Assembly: GCF_028736235.1 (NCBI RefSeq)
Contig: NZ_CP117884.1
Location: forward strand, 1,550,001 to 1,614,000
DNA length: 64,000 nt
Reading direction: 5' to 3'
Source: Lacticaseibacillus pabuli
Lineage (GTDB): Bacteria; Bacillota; Bacilli; Lactobacillales; Lactobacillaceae
The notes below the pieces were generated by a model. It made no database searches. It had not been told where the DNA came from and saw only the letters and a list, made by a program, of their open reading frames with translations. Made by a program: the position numbers and the translations under genes. Of the stretch, positions 56,896-64,000 are shown one piece after another; within the stretch, counting starts at the first letter, position 1, and each line of letters opens with the position of its first letter.

Positions 56896-58782
56896 TTAAT
56901 CTGAAACCTGACCGCTGAACTGACTGTTGTACAAGTCAGCATAGAAGCCGTTCTTGGCCATCAACGCATCGTGGTTCCCAGTTTCAACAATGCTACCGTG
57001 GTTCATCACGATAATATTGTCGGCATCGCGAATCGTCGACAGACGGTGGGCAACAACGAAACTCGTCCGGTCCTTCAGCAGACGCTCCATGGCGTGCTGA
57101 ATATCCAGCTCGGTCCGGGTATCAACAGAACTCGTCGCTTCATCCAGAATCAGGATCTCTGGGTCAGCAACAAACGCACGGGCAATCGTCAGCAGTTGAC
57201 GCTGGCCTTGCGAAATGTTCGTTGCGGATTCGTTCAGAATCGTATTGTAGCCATCAGGTAGCTGGCGAACAAAGGAGTCAACGTGGGCGGCCTTCGCAGC
57301 GGCGAGGATGTCATCATCGGTGGCATCTTCGCGACCGTACTTCAGGTTATCCCAGATTGTCCCGGTAAACAGCCAGGTGTCCTGGAGAACCATCGCGAAA
57401 TGCTTGCGCAAATCAGGACGGGACATGTCACGGGTGTCGACACCCTTCAAACGGATGGAGCCACCCACGACGTCGTAGAACCGTTCGAGCAAGTTGATGA
57501 CCGTCGTCTTACCAGCACCAGTTGGGCCGACAATCGCGACCATCTGGCCTTGCTTAACATCCAGGTTGTAGTCCTGAATCAAGGTCTCGGAGCCCTGGTA
57601 GCCAAACTTGACGTGTTCGAGCTTGACGATTGAATCGCTAGGTTCTTCAGCTGGTAAGTTGGACTTGGTATCCTGCATGTCTTCTTCATCAAGGACTTCA
57701 AAGACACGTTCTGCAGACGCAATGGTGGACTGAATGGTGTTGGCCAAGTTCGCTAACTGCGAAATTGGCTGACTGAACTGCTGGGTGTATTGCAGGAAGG
57801 CCTGCACATTCCCAAGGGTAATGGAACCATTGGCAACCTGCACCCCACCAACAACGGCAACGAAGACGTAGCCAATGTTGTTAACGAAGGTCATGAGCGG
57901 CATGATCACGCCAGAAACAAACTGGGCTTTCCATGCGGCGTCATAGTACTTCTCGTTTTCCTTGGAGAATTTCTGGATTTCATCGTCTTCACGGTTGAAA
58001 CTCTTCAGGATGACTTGCCCGGCGTAACTCTCTTCAACTTGGTTGTTGATGAGCCCCAGGGACTTTTGCTGTGCCGCAAAGTAACGCTGCGACTTTGGTG
58101 CAACAATCCCAACTACGACAAGGGACAATGGCACGGTAACCAGCGCAATCAGTGTCAACTGCCAGGAAATCGTGAGCATCATCCACAGTGTCCCAATGAA
58201 GGTCACGGTACTGGTGACCATCTGGGTGAGACTCTGCTGCAAGGTGCTAGCGATGTTATCCATATCGTTAACGGCACGGGACATGACATCCCCGTTGTTA
58301 TGGGTATCGTAGTAGTGAATTGGGACGCGCTGCATCTTGTCTTTGAGTTCGCGACGCAGGTCATAAACGGTGTTTTGACTGATACGCGTCATGATGAACT
58401 GCTGCAAGAAGCTAAAGACAGCGGAGGCCAGGTACATGGCGATGACCACGACAATGATTTGTTCAATCTTGTCGAAGTTAATAGGGTACTCGCTCATGTG
58501 GATGCCGGCCTTTTGCTGCGCCTGCCCCTTCATGACACCCTTAAAGATTTCGGTCGTTGCTTTCCCCAAAATCTTAGGCGTGCGGATCTGGAAGACTGCT
58601 GATGCAATCGCCAGAATTAGGACAATGGCAAGGCCAATCAAGCGGGACTTCATGTAAGACATTAACCGACTGGTCGTGCCCCAGAAGTTCTTGGGCTTTT
58701 CAACCAGGCCAGCGTGACCACCAGGACCGTGGCCGCCACCACCTGCTGGGCGGTTTTGTGTTGCTGGTTTTGATTCAGCCAT
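56896..58782 (-). CDS. Heterodimeric ABC exporter subunit, 628 aa
   Basis: Half-transporter: six membrane helices then nucleotide-binding domain. Walker A GPTGAGKTT, signature ISQGQRQ, Walker B ILILDEATSSVD with catalytic Glu. The N-terminus is Gly/His rich (GGGGHGPGGHAG). Its ATG overlaps the previous stop by one base. Together with the next gene it should form an LmrCD-like multidrug exporter. Confidence 0.9.
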   Translation of the reverse strand: MAESKPATQNRPAGGGGHGPGGHAGLVEKPKNFWGTTSRLMSYMKSRLIGLAIVLILAIASAVFQIRTPKILGKATTEIFKGVMKGQAQQKAGIHMSEYPINFDKIEQIIVVVIAMYLASAVFSFLQQFIMTRISQNTVYDLRRELKDKMQRVPIHYYDTHNNGDVMSRAVNDMDNIASTLQQSLTQMVTSTVTFIGTLWMMLTISWQLTLIALVTVPLSLVVVGIVAPKSQRYFAAQQKSLGLINNQVEESYAGQVILKSFNREDDEIQKFSKENEKYYDAAWKAQFVSGVIMPLMTFVNNIGYVFVAVVGGVQVANGSITLGNVQAFLQYTQQFSQPISQLANLANTIQSTIASAERVFEVLDEEDMQDTKSNLPAEEPSDSIVKLEHVKFGYQGSETLIQDYNLDVKQGQMVAIVGPTGAGKTTVINLLERFYDVVGGSIRLKGVDTRDMSRPDLRKHFAMVLQDTWLFTGTIWDNLKYGREDATDDDILAAAKAAHVDSFVRQLPDGYNTILNESATNISQGQRQLLTIARAFVADPEILILDEATSSVDTRTELDIQHAMERLLKDRTSFVVAHRLSTIRDADNIIVMNHGSIVETGNHDALMAKNGFYADLYNSQFSGQVSD

Positions 58783-60512
58783 TACAGGTCATCCCCCTTT
58801 CGAATCTGTGAATCCACAATTTCCTTGTAGACTTCGTTGGAAGCGAGCAGTTCCTTGTGGGTACCAAGACCGACCATCTTCCCCTTATCCAGGACGACAA
58901 TCTGGTCAGCATCCGCAACGGTTGAGACACGCTGCCCAACGATGACAACCACACGCTGGCTAATCAGCGGATCGGCCTTCAGTGCGGCACGGAGGTTGGC
59001 ATCGGTCTTAAAGTCCAGTGCGGAGAATGAATCATCGAAGACGTAGATTGCGGCGTCCTTAATCAGCGCACGGGCAATTGCCAGCCGCTGCTTTTGACCA
59101 CCGGAGAAGTTATCCCCGCCTTGTTCGACGATGTAGTCCAAGCCTTCAGGGTTCTCTTCGATGAAGTCACGCGCCTGGGCAATGTCCAGTGCGTGCCAGA
59201 TTTCATCATCCGTCGCGTTATCGTTCGCGTACTGCATGTTCTCGCGGACGGTCCCGGCAAACAGGATGGCCTTCTGTGGCACCATGGCCACGTTTTGGCG
59301 CAAGTCAGGCAGGTCAACATCCTTGACGTTCGTGCCGTTCACTTTAACCGCACCAGATTCGACATCGTAGAAACGTGGAATCAGGTTGATCAAGGTCGAC
59401 TTACCGGAACCAGTCCCACCAATGATGGCAAGGGTCTGGCCGGCAGTCACGTGAAAGTCCACATCGCTAAGCGCTGGGTTTTCGGCGTGATGGTAACGGT
59501 AGGTCACGTTGTCAAAGTGCAGGTCAGGCTTGTCCTTATCGATCTTTTCGGCCTTATCATCGTTGACGATGGTTGAGGTCTGGCTCAGCACTGCGTTAAT
59601 ACGAACAGCTGAAGCCTGGGCACGTGGGACGAACACAAAGATCATGGAAAGCATCATGAAGCTCATCAGAATCTGCATGGCGTAAGTAATGAACGCAATC
59701 AGGTTACCAGTGTTCATGGCCTGCTCAGCGATGAGGTGACCACCCCACCAGGTAATCCCAATATTGGTACCACTCATAACCAGCGTCATCAGTGGGAACA
59801 TGACAGCCATAATGGAGAAAACACGGACCGCGTTGTTCGTGTAATCCTTGTTCACGCCATCAAAACGGGTCTGTTCGAACTTATCCTGGCGGAAGGCACG
59901 AATAACACGGACACCGGTCAGTCCTTCACGGAAGACCAGGTTGATGTTATCGGTCTTTTGCTGCATCGCCTTGAACAGTGGTACGGCAAAGCCCATGACC
60001 AGTGCCATGATGACAACCAGGATTGGGATGACAATGAGAAAGACCATCGTCAACGTCCCGTTCTTCTGGTAGGCCAGGAAGCTGGCCCCGATGAGCATGA
60101 TTGGCGCCATGATCATCATACGCAGGAACATCATGACCACGTTCTGAATCTGGACCACGTCGTTCGTAGTCCGGGTAATCAAAGAACTGGTCCCTACTTT
60201 GTCCATTTCGTTGTGGGAGTAGTTGATAACCTTTTTAAAGATATCTGCACGCAGGTCAGTCCCCAGGCGCTGTGATACGCGTGACGCCAAAAAGACGTTG
60301 CATACCGCAGCAAGCACGGAAATCAGAGCGAAGATGGACATCTTAATCCCAACACGCCAGATATAGGCAACATCCCCGGTGGCAACACCGTTGTTGACAA
60401 TATCAGACGTCAGGTTAGGCAGGTACAGGTTACTAACGACCTGAATTATCATAAATAAGACTGAGCCGAACACTGCCCAGAGGGACATGCGGCCTTTTGC
60501 AATTTTGAGCAT
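58782..60512 (-). CDS. Heterodimeric ABC exporter subunit with degenerate catalytic site, 576 aa
   Basis: Six helices then ATPase domain. Walker A GGTGSGKST, signature FSGGQKQ, but the Walker B continues IYVFDDSFSALD: the catalytic Glu is Asp, as in the non-canonical half of LmrCD-type exporters. RBS TTAGGAGG. Cotranscribed with the TetR gene (47-nt gap). Confidence 0.9.
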   Translation of the reverse strand: MLKIAKGRMSLWAVFGSVLFMIIQVVSNLYLPNLTSDIVNNGVATGDVAYIWRVGIKMSIFALISVLAAVCNVFLASRVSQRLGTDLRADIFKKVINYSHNEMDKVGTSSLITRTTNDVVQIQNVVMMFLRMMIMAPIMLIGASFLAYQKNGTLTMVFLIVIPILVVIMALVMGFAVPLFKAMQQKTDNINLVFREGLTGVRVIRAFRQDKFEQTRFDGVNKDYTNNAVRVFSIMAVMFPLMTLVMSGTNIGITWWGGHLIAEQAMNTGNLIAFITYAMQILMSFMMLSMIFVFVPRAQASAVRINAVLSQTSTIVNDDKAEKIDKDKPDLHFDNVTYRYHHAENPALSDVDFHVTAGQTLAIIGGTGSGKSTLINLIPRFYDVESGAVKVNGTNVKDVDLPDLRQNVAMVPQKAILFAGTVRENMQYANDNATDDEIWHALDIAQARDFIEENPEGLDYIVEQGGDNFSGGQKQRLAIARALIKDAAIYVFDDSFSALDFKTDANLRAALKADPLISQRVVVIVGQRVSTVADADQIVVLDKGKMVGLGTHKELLASNEVYKEIVDSQIRKGDDL

Positions 60513-60559
60513 TGCTGCCTCCTAATCAATAATCGTGCGTTTTGAAGCCGAGTTAGCAG

Positions 60560-61198
60560 CTATTTCGCAACGCCATGTTCGAGCCAATCCAGAACGGTCG
60601 CAACAGAAGTTTTGACGTCATCAATTGGCACTTCATGATCTGTATTTTTGGCGCTGTAGTACCCCGCCAGCACCTGCATAAACCAGGTGAAAGCGACACG
60701 AATCAACATAATAATATCGTGGTCGTTGTCTATTGTAATCTTGTCGTGGTCAATCAGCGGCAAGAGTTTTGACATCGCCAGTTTCTTTTTATCATGATGG
60801 TCCGGTTTGGCATCCCCGTACATGGTGCGTGCGGCGGAATGGTAGTCCATATATACGAAAACATTTCGGAACAGGTCTGCATGGGTGCCGGTGACGACCT
60901 GGTCGAGCAAATCGTCCATGAAGTCCCGCAACCCAGCAATCAAATCACCATGCGCGGTTTCAAGATGTTCGAGCAGGCCTTTCCCCAGGTCCTTGCCCAA
61001 ATCTTGCAGCATAAAGAAGAAAATATCCTGCTTATCCTCAAAATACTGGTAGAAACTCCCACGGGGGATACCTGCCGTTTGAATAATGTTTGAGACGCTG
61101 GCTTTAGCGAACGGTGCACGGGTAAATTCTTGCACCGCAGCGTCCATTAACCGGTGCCGTTTCTCAGCAGGCAGGCGGAAATAAGTTGCTTTTGGCAT
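60560..61198 (-). CDS. TetR/AcrR family transcriptional regulator, 212 aa
   Basis: N-terminal HTH: FTRAPFAKASVSNIIQTAGIPRGSFYQYFEDKQDIF. The ligand domain is divergent. It is first gene of a regulator-exporter operon; two palindromes just upstream are probable operators. Confidence 0.92.
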   Translation of the reverse strand: MPKATYFRLPAEKRHRLMDAAVQEFTRAPFAKASVSNIIQTAGIPRGSFYQYFEDKQDIFFFMLQDLGKDLGKGLLEHLETAHGDLIAGLRDFMDDLLDQVVTGTHADLFRNVFVYMDYHSAARTMYGDAKPDHHDKKKLAMSKLLPLIDHDKITIDNDHDIIMLIRVAFTWFMQVLAGYYSAKNTDHEVPIDDVKTSVATVLDWLEHGVAK

Positions 61199-61224
61199 AA
61201 CTGCTCCTTTCGTATGAATAACAA

Positions 61225-61279
61225 TGACGGTATGTCATGTGACAAACTGTCATTATACGCCGTCAGTTATGAAAAACAA
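61225..61279 (-). promoter_or_regulatory. Promoter with two tandem TetR-type operators
   Basis: -35 TTGTTT (61279-61274), 16-bp spacer, -10 TATAAT (61257-61252). Two 13-bp near-palindromes follow: TGACAGTTTGTCA (61252-61240) and TGACATACCGTCA (61237-61225), centres 15 bp apart. Autorepression is inferred. Confidence 0.78.
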
Positions 61280-61378
61280 GTGTTTTTGGGCTCTGAAATT
61301 GTGAAAGAATTGTGAACTTTGGTCGCCGCAAATAAAAGTGTTAATATATAAGGAATAAAAGAACCCGGAGGCCTTGCA

Positions 61379-61711
61379 ATGAGCATGACCAGTCAAGTAA
61401 TTGCAATCTTGCAGTACTTACGCGCGCATGACGACAGTTTTGAAATCGGCGAGCGTCAGTATCAAAATGAAGTCACCATTTTAATCAGTAGCAACATCCT
61501 CTTTCCAAACGGGCGCACCCTCTTCCCTCAGAACCGGTTGCACGCGTTTCGTTTAGACCGACGCGAAATGTTCATCCACGCGGACTTATTGGCATGGCTT
61601 GCCCACCTCATCTTCGAGGACCGCTCAGCGACGATCCCACGGGAGATTTGGTTCACAGGGAGTCATTTGGCCGATAGTAAGCAGTGGATTATGCAGATTT
61701 CGTTTGAGTAA
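61379..61711 (+). CDS. Hypothetical protein, 110 aa
   Basis: Not recognised. Soluble, no signal; contains RQYQNEVTILISSNILFPNGRTLFP and a Trp-rich end (IWFTGSHLADSKQWIMQISFE). Strong RBS CGGAGG. It has its own terminator. Confidence 0.65.
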   Translation: MSMTSQVIAILQYLRAHDDSFEIGERQYQNEVTILISSNILFPNGRTLFPQNRLHAFRLDRREMFIHADLLAWLAHLIFEDRSATIPREIWFTGSHLADSKQWIMQISFE

Positions 61712-61750
61712 TGGTGCGGCGAGGTGTGTTTAGAACCCAAACACTAACAC

Positions 61751-61797
61751 GAAAAGGTTCAGGTCCGCGTACTTGGCGGGGTTGAATCTTTTTTTTG
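61751..61797 (+). terminator. Terminator after 110-aa gene
   Basis: AGGTTCA (61755-61761) pairs with TTGAATCT region (61783-61789), inner CCGC/GCGG, then eight T. Confidence 0.82.
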
Positions 61798-61877
61798 CTA
61801 TCAACGCGGCGTCACTGTTATGTGCTACCGGCACGCAACGGACACATAGGATGACCCATTCATTTGGAGGTAACACA

Positions 61878-62462
61878 ATGTCCCTAATCGTACTCATTGG
61901 TGCTCAGGCAGTCGGCAAAATGACAGTTGGCAAGGCGCTAGAAGCAACAGGCGCAGGACGCTTACTTTTCAACCATGAAACCATTGATATTTTTGCACGG
62001 TTTCTTGGCTATGGTGAGGCCACTTTCAACCTATCCGATCAAACCCGGAAGAGCCTGTTCAAAGCCTTTGTGGGCAATACTGCCACAAATGTGACCCCTG
62101 CCATCATTTTCACGGTGATGATTAATTTCGATGACGCAGATGATCGCCAATTCCTGACAGATATCAGTGACATCTTCATTGCAGCAAACCAGCCCGTCTA
62201 CTTCGTCGAACTCACCGCGCCGCTATCGGTGCGAATTGATCGCAACATCATGCCTGATCGACTCGCAGCGAAGCCTTCCAAACGAGACATTCAGCACTCA
62301 CAGGCAGAACTGTTGCAATCGAACACCGCATTTCGTCTATCAAGCCGTCCTGACGAACTAGCGCTCAGCTTTCCAAATGTTCGCTCGTGCCGTGTTGATA
62401 CTGCCGCACACACAGCTCGGGAAAGTGCGGCGATTATTCAGCAGTTCATTCGCAACAATTAG
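61878..62462 (+). CDS. Small P-loop kinase-like protein, 194 aa
   Basis: AAA/shikimate-kinase-like nucleotide binder of unknown substrate. Walker A GAQAVGKMT, then GKALEATGAGRLLFNHETIDIF and a lid-type arginine patch (LTAPLSVRIDRN, RLAAKPSKRD). Start ATG 61878 follows TTTGGAGG; an upstream frame passes through the terminator. It resembles proteins annotated as shikimate kinase-like. Confidence 0.75.
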   Translation: MSLIVLIGAQAVGKMTVGKALEATGAGRLLFNHETIDIFARFLGYGEATFNLSDQTRKSLFKAFVGNTATNVTPAIIFTVMINFDDADDRQFLTDISDIFIAANQPVYFVELTAPLSVRIDRNIMPDRLAAKPSKRDIQHSQAELLQSNTAFRLSSRPDELALSFPNVRSCRVDTAAHTARESAAIIQQFIRNN

Positions 62463-62489
62463 GAGCGGGTGTAAACAAGTAATGCTTGG

Positions 62490-62935
62490 GGGTGATAAGT
62501 TGCTCCCGCAACTAATCACTGCATTTCGCTAAACTCGCGTGGGCAAGTAACAGAGCGAACGCCGCTTCGCGCGCTTCTAGGTTTCTTAGTTATAAAGGCT
62601 ACGATGTCAGACGATGCTTGCGCATCGACTGACTGCATTTCGCTAAGCTCGCGTGGGCAAGTAACAGAGCGAACGCCGCTTCGCTCGCTTCTAGGTTACT
62701 CAGTTATAAAGGCTACGATGTCAGACGATGCTCGCGCATCGACTGACTGCATTTCGCTAAGCTCGCGTGGGCAAGTAACAGAGCGAACGCCGCTTTGCGC
62801 CTTCCTATGTTACTTAGTTGTTAAGGCTATGAGGTCAGACGATGCTTGCGCATCGACTGACTGCATTTCGCTAAGCTCGCGTGGGCAAGTAACAGAGCGA
62901 ACGCCGCTTCGCGACGTCGCTCAGTAACTTGCCCA
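62490..62935. repeat. Four-copy tandem repeat, 114-bp period
   Basis: The word GCATTTCGCTAA (or AA variant) starts at 62521, 62635, 62749 and 62863, each exactly 114 bp apart. Units also share GGGCAAGTAACAGAGCGAACGCCGC-type cores. Each unit opens with a 6-bp hairpin (62498, 62612, 62726, 62840): AGTTGC/GCAACT in the first and CGATGC/GCATCG in the others, so two pairs change together. 114 is divisible by three, giving an open frame by chance. Copies 2 and 3 are the most alike. Confidence 0.9.
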
Positions 62936-62957
62936 TCGCTCGCTAAGCGAAATTGCA
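62862..62957. repeat. Long imperfect hairpin closing the tandem repeat
   Basis: Left arm is the last repeat core; right arm 62911-62957 is an inverted copy of the same core (reverse complement begins TGCAATTTCGCTTAGCGAGCG). About 45 bp per arm with a few mismatches and a 3-nt turn. Confidence 0.85.
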
Positions 62958-62981
62958 AAAAAAATAGCCCCGCATACGCGG
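62956..62981 (-). terminator. Terminator of tRNA-Gln gene
   Basis: CCGC/GCGG stem around ATAC (GTAT on minus), extended by weaker pairs, followed by eight T on the minus strand. Confidence 0.6.
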
Positions 62982-62993
62982 AACTAACTGTGA

Positions 62994-63064
62994 TTGGGTA
63001 TCTAGGGATCGAACCTAGGATTATGGATTCAGAGTCCATTGCGTTACCACTTCGCTAATACCCA
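62994..63064 (-). tRNA. trnQ: tRNA-Gln (CUG anticodon)
   Basis: Acceptor TGGGTAT/ATACCCA, D-arm AGCGAAGTGGTAACGC, anticodon stem ATGGA/TCCAT with loop CTCTGAA (anticodon CTG), T-arm CTAGGTTCGATCCCTAG. No CCA encoded. A second identical copy lies 166 bp away. Confidence 0.95.
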
Positions 63065-63093
63065 ATAATAGGTCGTTCAACAGAACATTAAAT

Positions 63094-63122
63094 ATTATAT
63101 TGTGACCAATTTAACTTGTCAA
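63094..63122 (-). promoter_or_regulatory. Consensus promoter of proximal tRNA-Gln
   Basis: TTGACA (63122-63117), 17-bp spacer, TATAAT (63099-63094): a perfect sigma-A promoter on the minus strand. Confidence 0.9.
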
Positions 63123-63159
63123 TATGTGAAGGAAACAAAATCACCGATTGATAAGTTAA

Positions 63160-63230
63160 TTGGGTATCTAGGGATCGAACCTAGGATTATGGATTCAGAG
63201 TCCATTGCGTTACCACTTCGCTAATACCCA
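63160..63230 (-). tRNA. trnQ: tRNA-Gln (CUG anticodon), duplicate
   Basis: Same sequence as the tRNA at 62994-63064, including flanking AATTGGG/CCCAATAA bases. A weaker TTGACT box lies upstream near 63291. Confidence 0.95.
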
Positions 63231-63363
63231 ATAAATTGTTTGTTCCTCTTCCAGAACGAATATTACTTTACCGGGTTTCTGGCGTTAAGTCAAGCAACTT
63301 ATGACACTAATTCTATTTTTTGCGTCTCACCCACTCGTGTCTGCCAACACGTATGGTTAGCAA

Positions 63364-63391
63364 TTGCACCTCAGCGAGCGTAGAATATAAG
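63364..63391 (+). promoter_or_regulatory. Putative promoter of dipeptidase gene
   Basis: TTGCAC (63364-63369), 16-bp spacer, TATAAG (63386-63391). Confidence 0.5.
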
Positions 63392-63417
63392 AAGATTGAG
63401 GAAAAGAGGGTAAACTG

Positions 63418-64000
63418 ATGAATTACGAATCTGCTTGTACTTCCATTCTAGTGGGTAAAAAGGCTAGTTTGGACGGCACGACGATGATCGCCCGGAACGA
63501 CGACACCTTCCTGCCACTCACACCGCAGCGCTTTTACATGCACCCCGCATGGAAGGGTGAAAAAGACCTGCACGTGAAGTCCCCACTGAACGGCTTCGAA
63601 GCTGATCTGCCTGAGAACGGCTACCGCTACGGCGCCGTTCCTAACGTCGACCGCGACCACCTGGGCGACTACGAGGAGAGCGGCATTAACGAAAAGAACG
63701 TTGCGATGAGTGCGACTGAAAGCACTTATGGTAACGAGCGCACCTTGGCCATCGATCCACTCGTCAAGGATGGGCTGGATGAAGACCTGATTGTTAACAT
63801 GACGCTCCCATTTATCGAATCCGCTCGTCACGGGGTCGAATACTTGGGCCAGCTCATCAAACAATACGGTTCTCCAGCTGGTAACTCCGTGTTGTTCTCT
63901 GACAAGGACAACGTGTGGTACATGGAAATCGTCACGGGTCACCACTGGGTCGCTGAACGCATCCCCGATGACGCCTACGCGGTTGCGGCCAACCAGGTTG
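63418..64000 (+). CDS. pepD: C69 family dipeptidase (PepD-like), N-terminal part, cut by window end
   Basis: Ntn-hydrolase dipeptidase. N-terminal nucleophile Cys7 in MNYESACTSILVGKKASLDGTTMIARNDD; conserved SATESTYGNERTLAIDPLV and DVWYMEIVTGHHWVAERIP-like region follow. The open frame runs off the window. RBS AAAGAGGG before ATG 63418. Confidence 0.93.
   Translation, partial: MNYESACTSILVGKKASLDGTTMIARNDDTFLPLTPQRFYMHPAWKGEKDLHVKSPLNGFEADLPENGYRYGAVPNVDRDHLGDYEESGINEKNVAMSATESTYGNERTLAIDPLVKDGLDEDLIVNMTLPFIESARHGVEYLGQLIKQYGSPAGNSVLFSDKDNVWYMEIVTGHHWVAERIPDDAYAVAANQV

Noticed and set aside
57790..58602. 270-codon plus-strand frame
   Set aside because: Opposite the ABC exporter subunit; His/Asp-rich composition typical of a shadow.
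62604..62927. Open reading frame across the 114-bp repeats with a 38-residue repeated peptide
   Set aside because: Open only because 114 is divisible by three; no ribosome site and compositional bias of the repeat, so not called a gene.
63448..63945. Long minus-strand open frame
   Set aside because: Shadow of the C69 dipeptidase on the plus strand, which has the real start, motif and ribosome site.

Overview
The window is a chromosomal stretch from a low-GC-type Gram-positive lactic acid bacterium. It is most likely a Lactobacillaceae species of unusually balanced base composition (close to half G+C by eye), possibly in or near Lacticaseibacillus. The evidence is the SufCDSUB-type Fe-S operon, WxL/DUF916 surface cluster, KxYKxGKxW-signal LPxTG adhesins, T-box-controlled metQ-metNI, anaerobic NrdDG, DUF2969, DUF1146 and EpuA small proteins, PepD-type dipeptidase, and tRNAs without an encoded CCA. 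Species is not determined. No phage, insertion sequence, CRISPR array, restriction system or replication origin was seen.

Layout. 1-2.6 kb: tautomerase, YdeI-like protein, YaaA, and a possible minus-strand small RNA. 2.6-7.1 kb: WxL surface-protein cluster (small WxL protein, then DUF916/DUF3324 protein, short sortase-like protein, large WxL protein). 7.4-12.6 kb: Fe-S assembly operon sufT-C-D-S-U-B with overlapping genes. 12.7-15.5 kb: class III ribonucleotide reductase nrdD-nrdG behind an NrdR box. 15.7-22.1 kb: small membrane proteins, YueI, TMEM175-like channel, a degenerate GshF-like protein, 6S RNA next to a universal stress protein, and an RNPP-like regulator with a nearby small exported protein. 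22.2-28.4 kb: two tandem paralogous LPxTG adhesins. 28.6-32.6 kb: methionine ABC transporter with two MetQ lipoproteins behind a methionine-specific T-box. 32.6-37.7 kb: GNAT enzyme, M20 deacylase, then the cell-shape set DUF1146-mbl-epuA-yidD-DUF2969-rodA. 37.9-41.8 kb: a 1303-residue adhesin placed between that set and the ATP synthase operon. 42.1-48.5 kb: atpBEFHAGDC. 48.9-53.2 kb: tdk-prfA-prmC-sua5-upp. 53.3-54.7 kb: divergent murT, apparently with a non-AUG start and no adjacent gatD. 54.7-61.3 kb: manA, a serine hydrolase, and a TetR-controlled heterodimeric ABC exporter. 61.3-64 kb: two small plus-strand genes, a four-copy 114-bp tandem repeat ending in a long imperfect hairpin, two tRNA-Gln(CUG) genes and the start of a C69 dipeptidase.

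The genes mix a conserved core (ATP synthase, translation termination and tRNA modification, cell shape, Fe-S, nucleotide supply) with accessory surface proteins. The accessory pieces are the WxL cluster, the tandem adhesins and the large adhesin. All the predicted sortase substrates carry one or two extra sorting-like motifs upstream of the terminal one. The least explained structures are the covarying 114-bp repeats at 62.5-62.96 kb, the degenerate GshF-like protein, the possible RNPP/exported-protein pair, the non-AUG murT lacking gatD, and the candidate small RNA at 475-668.
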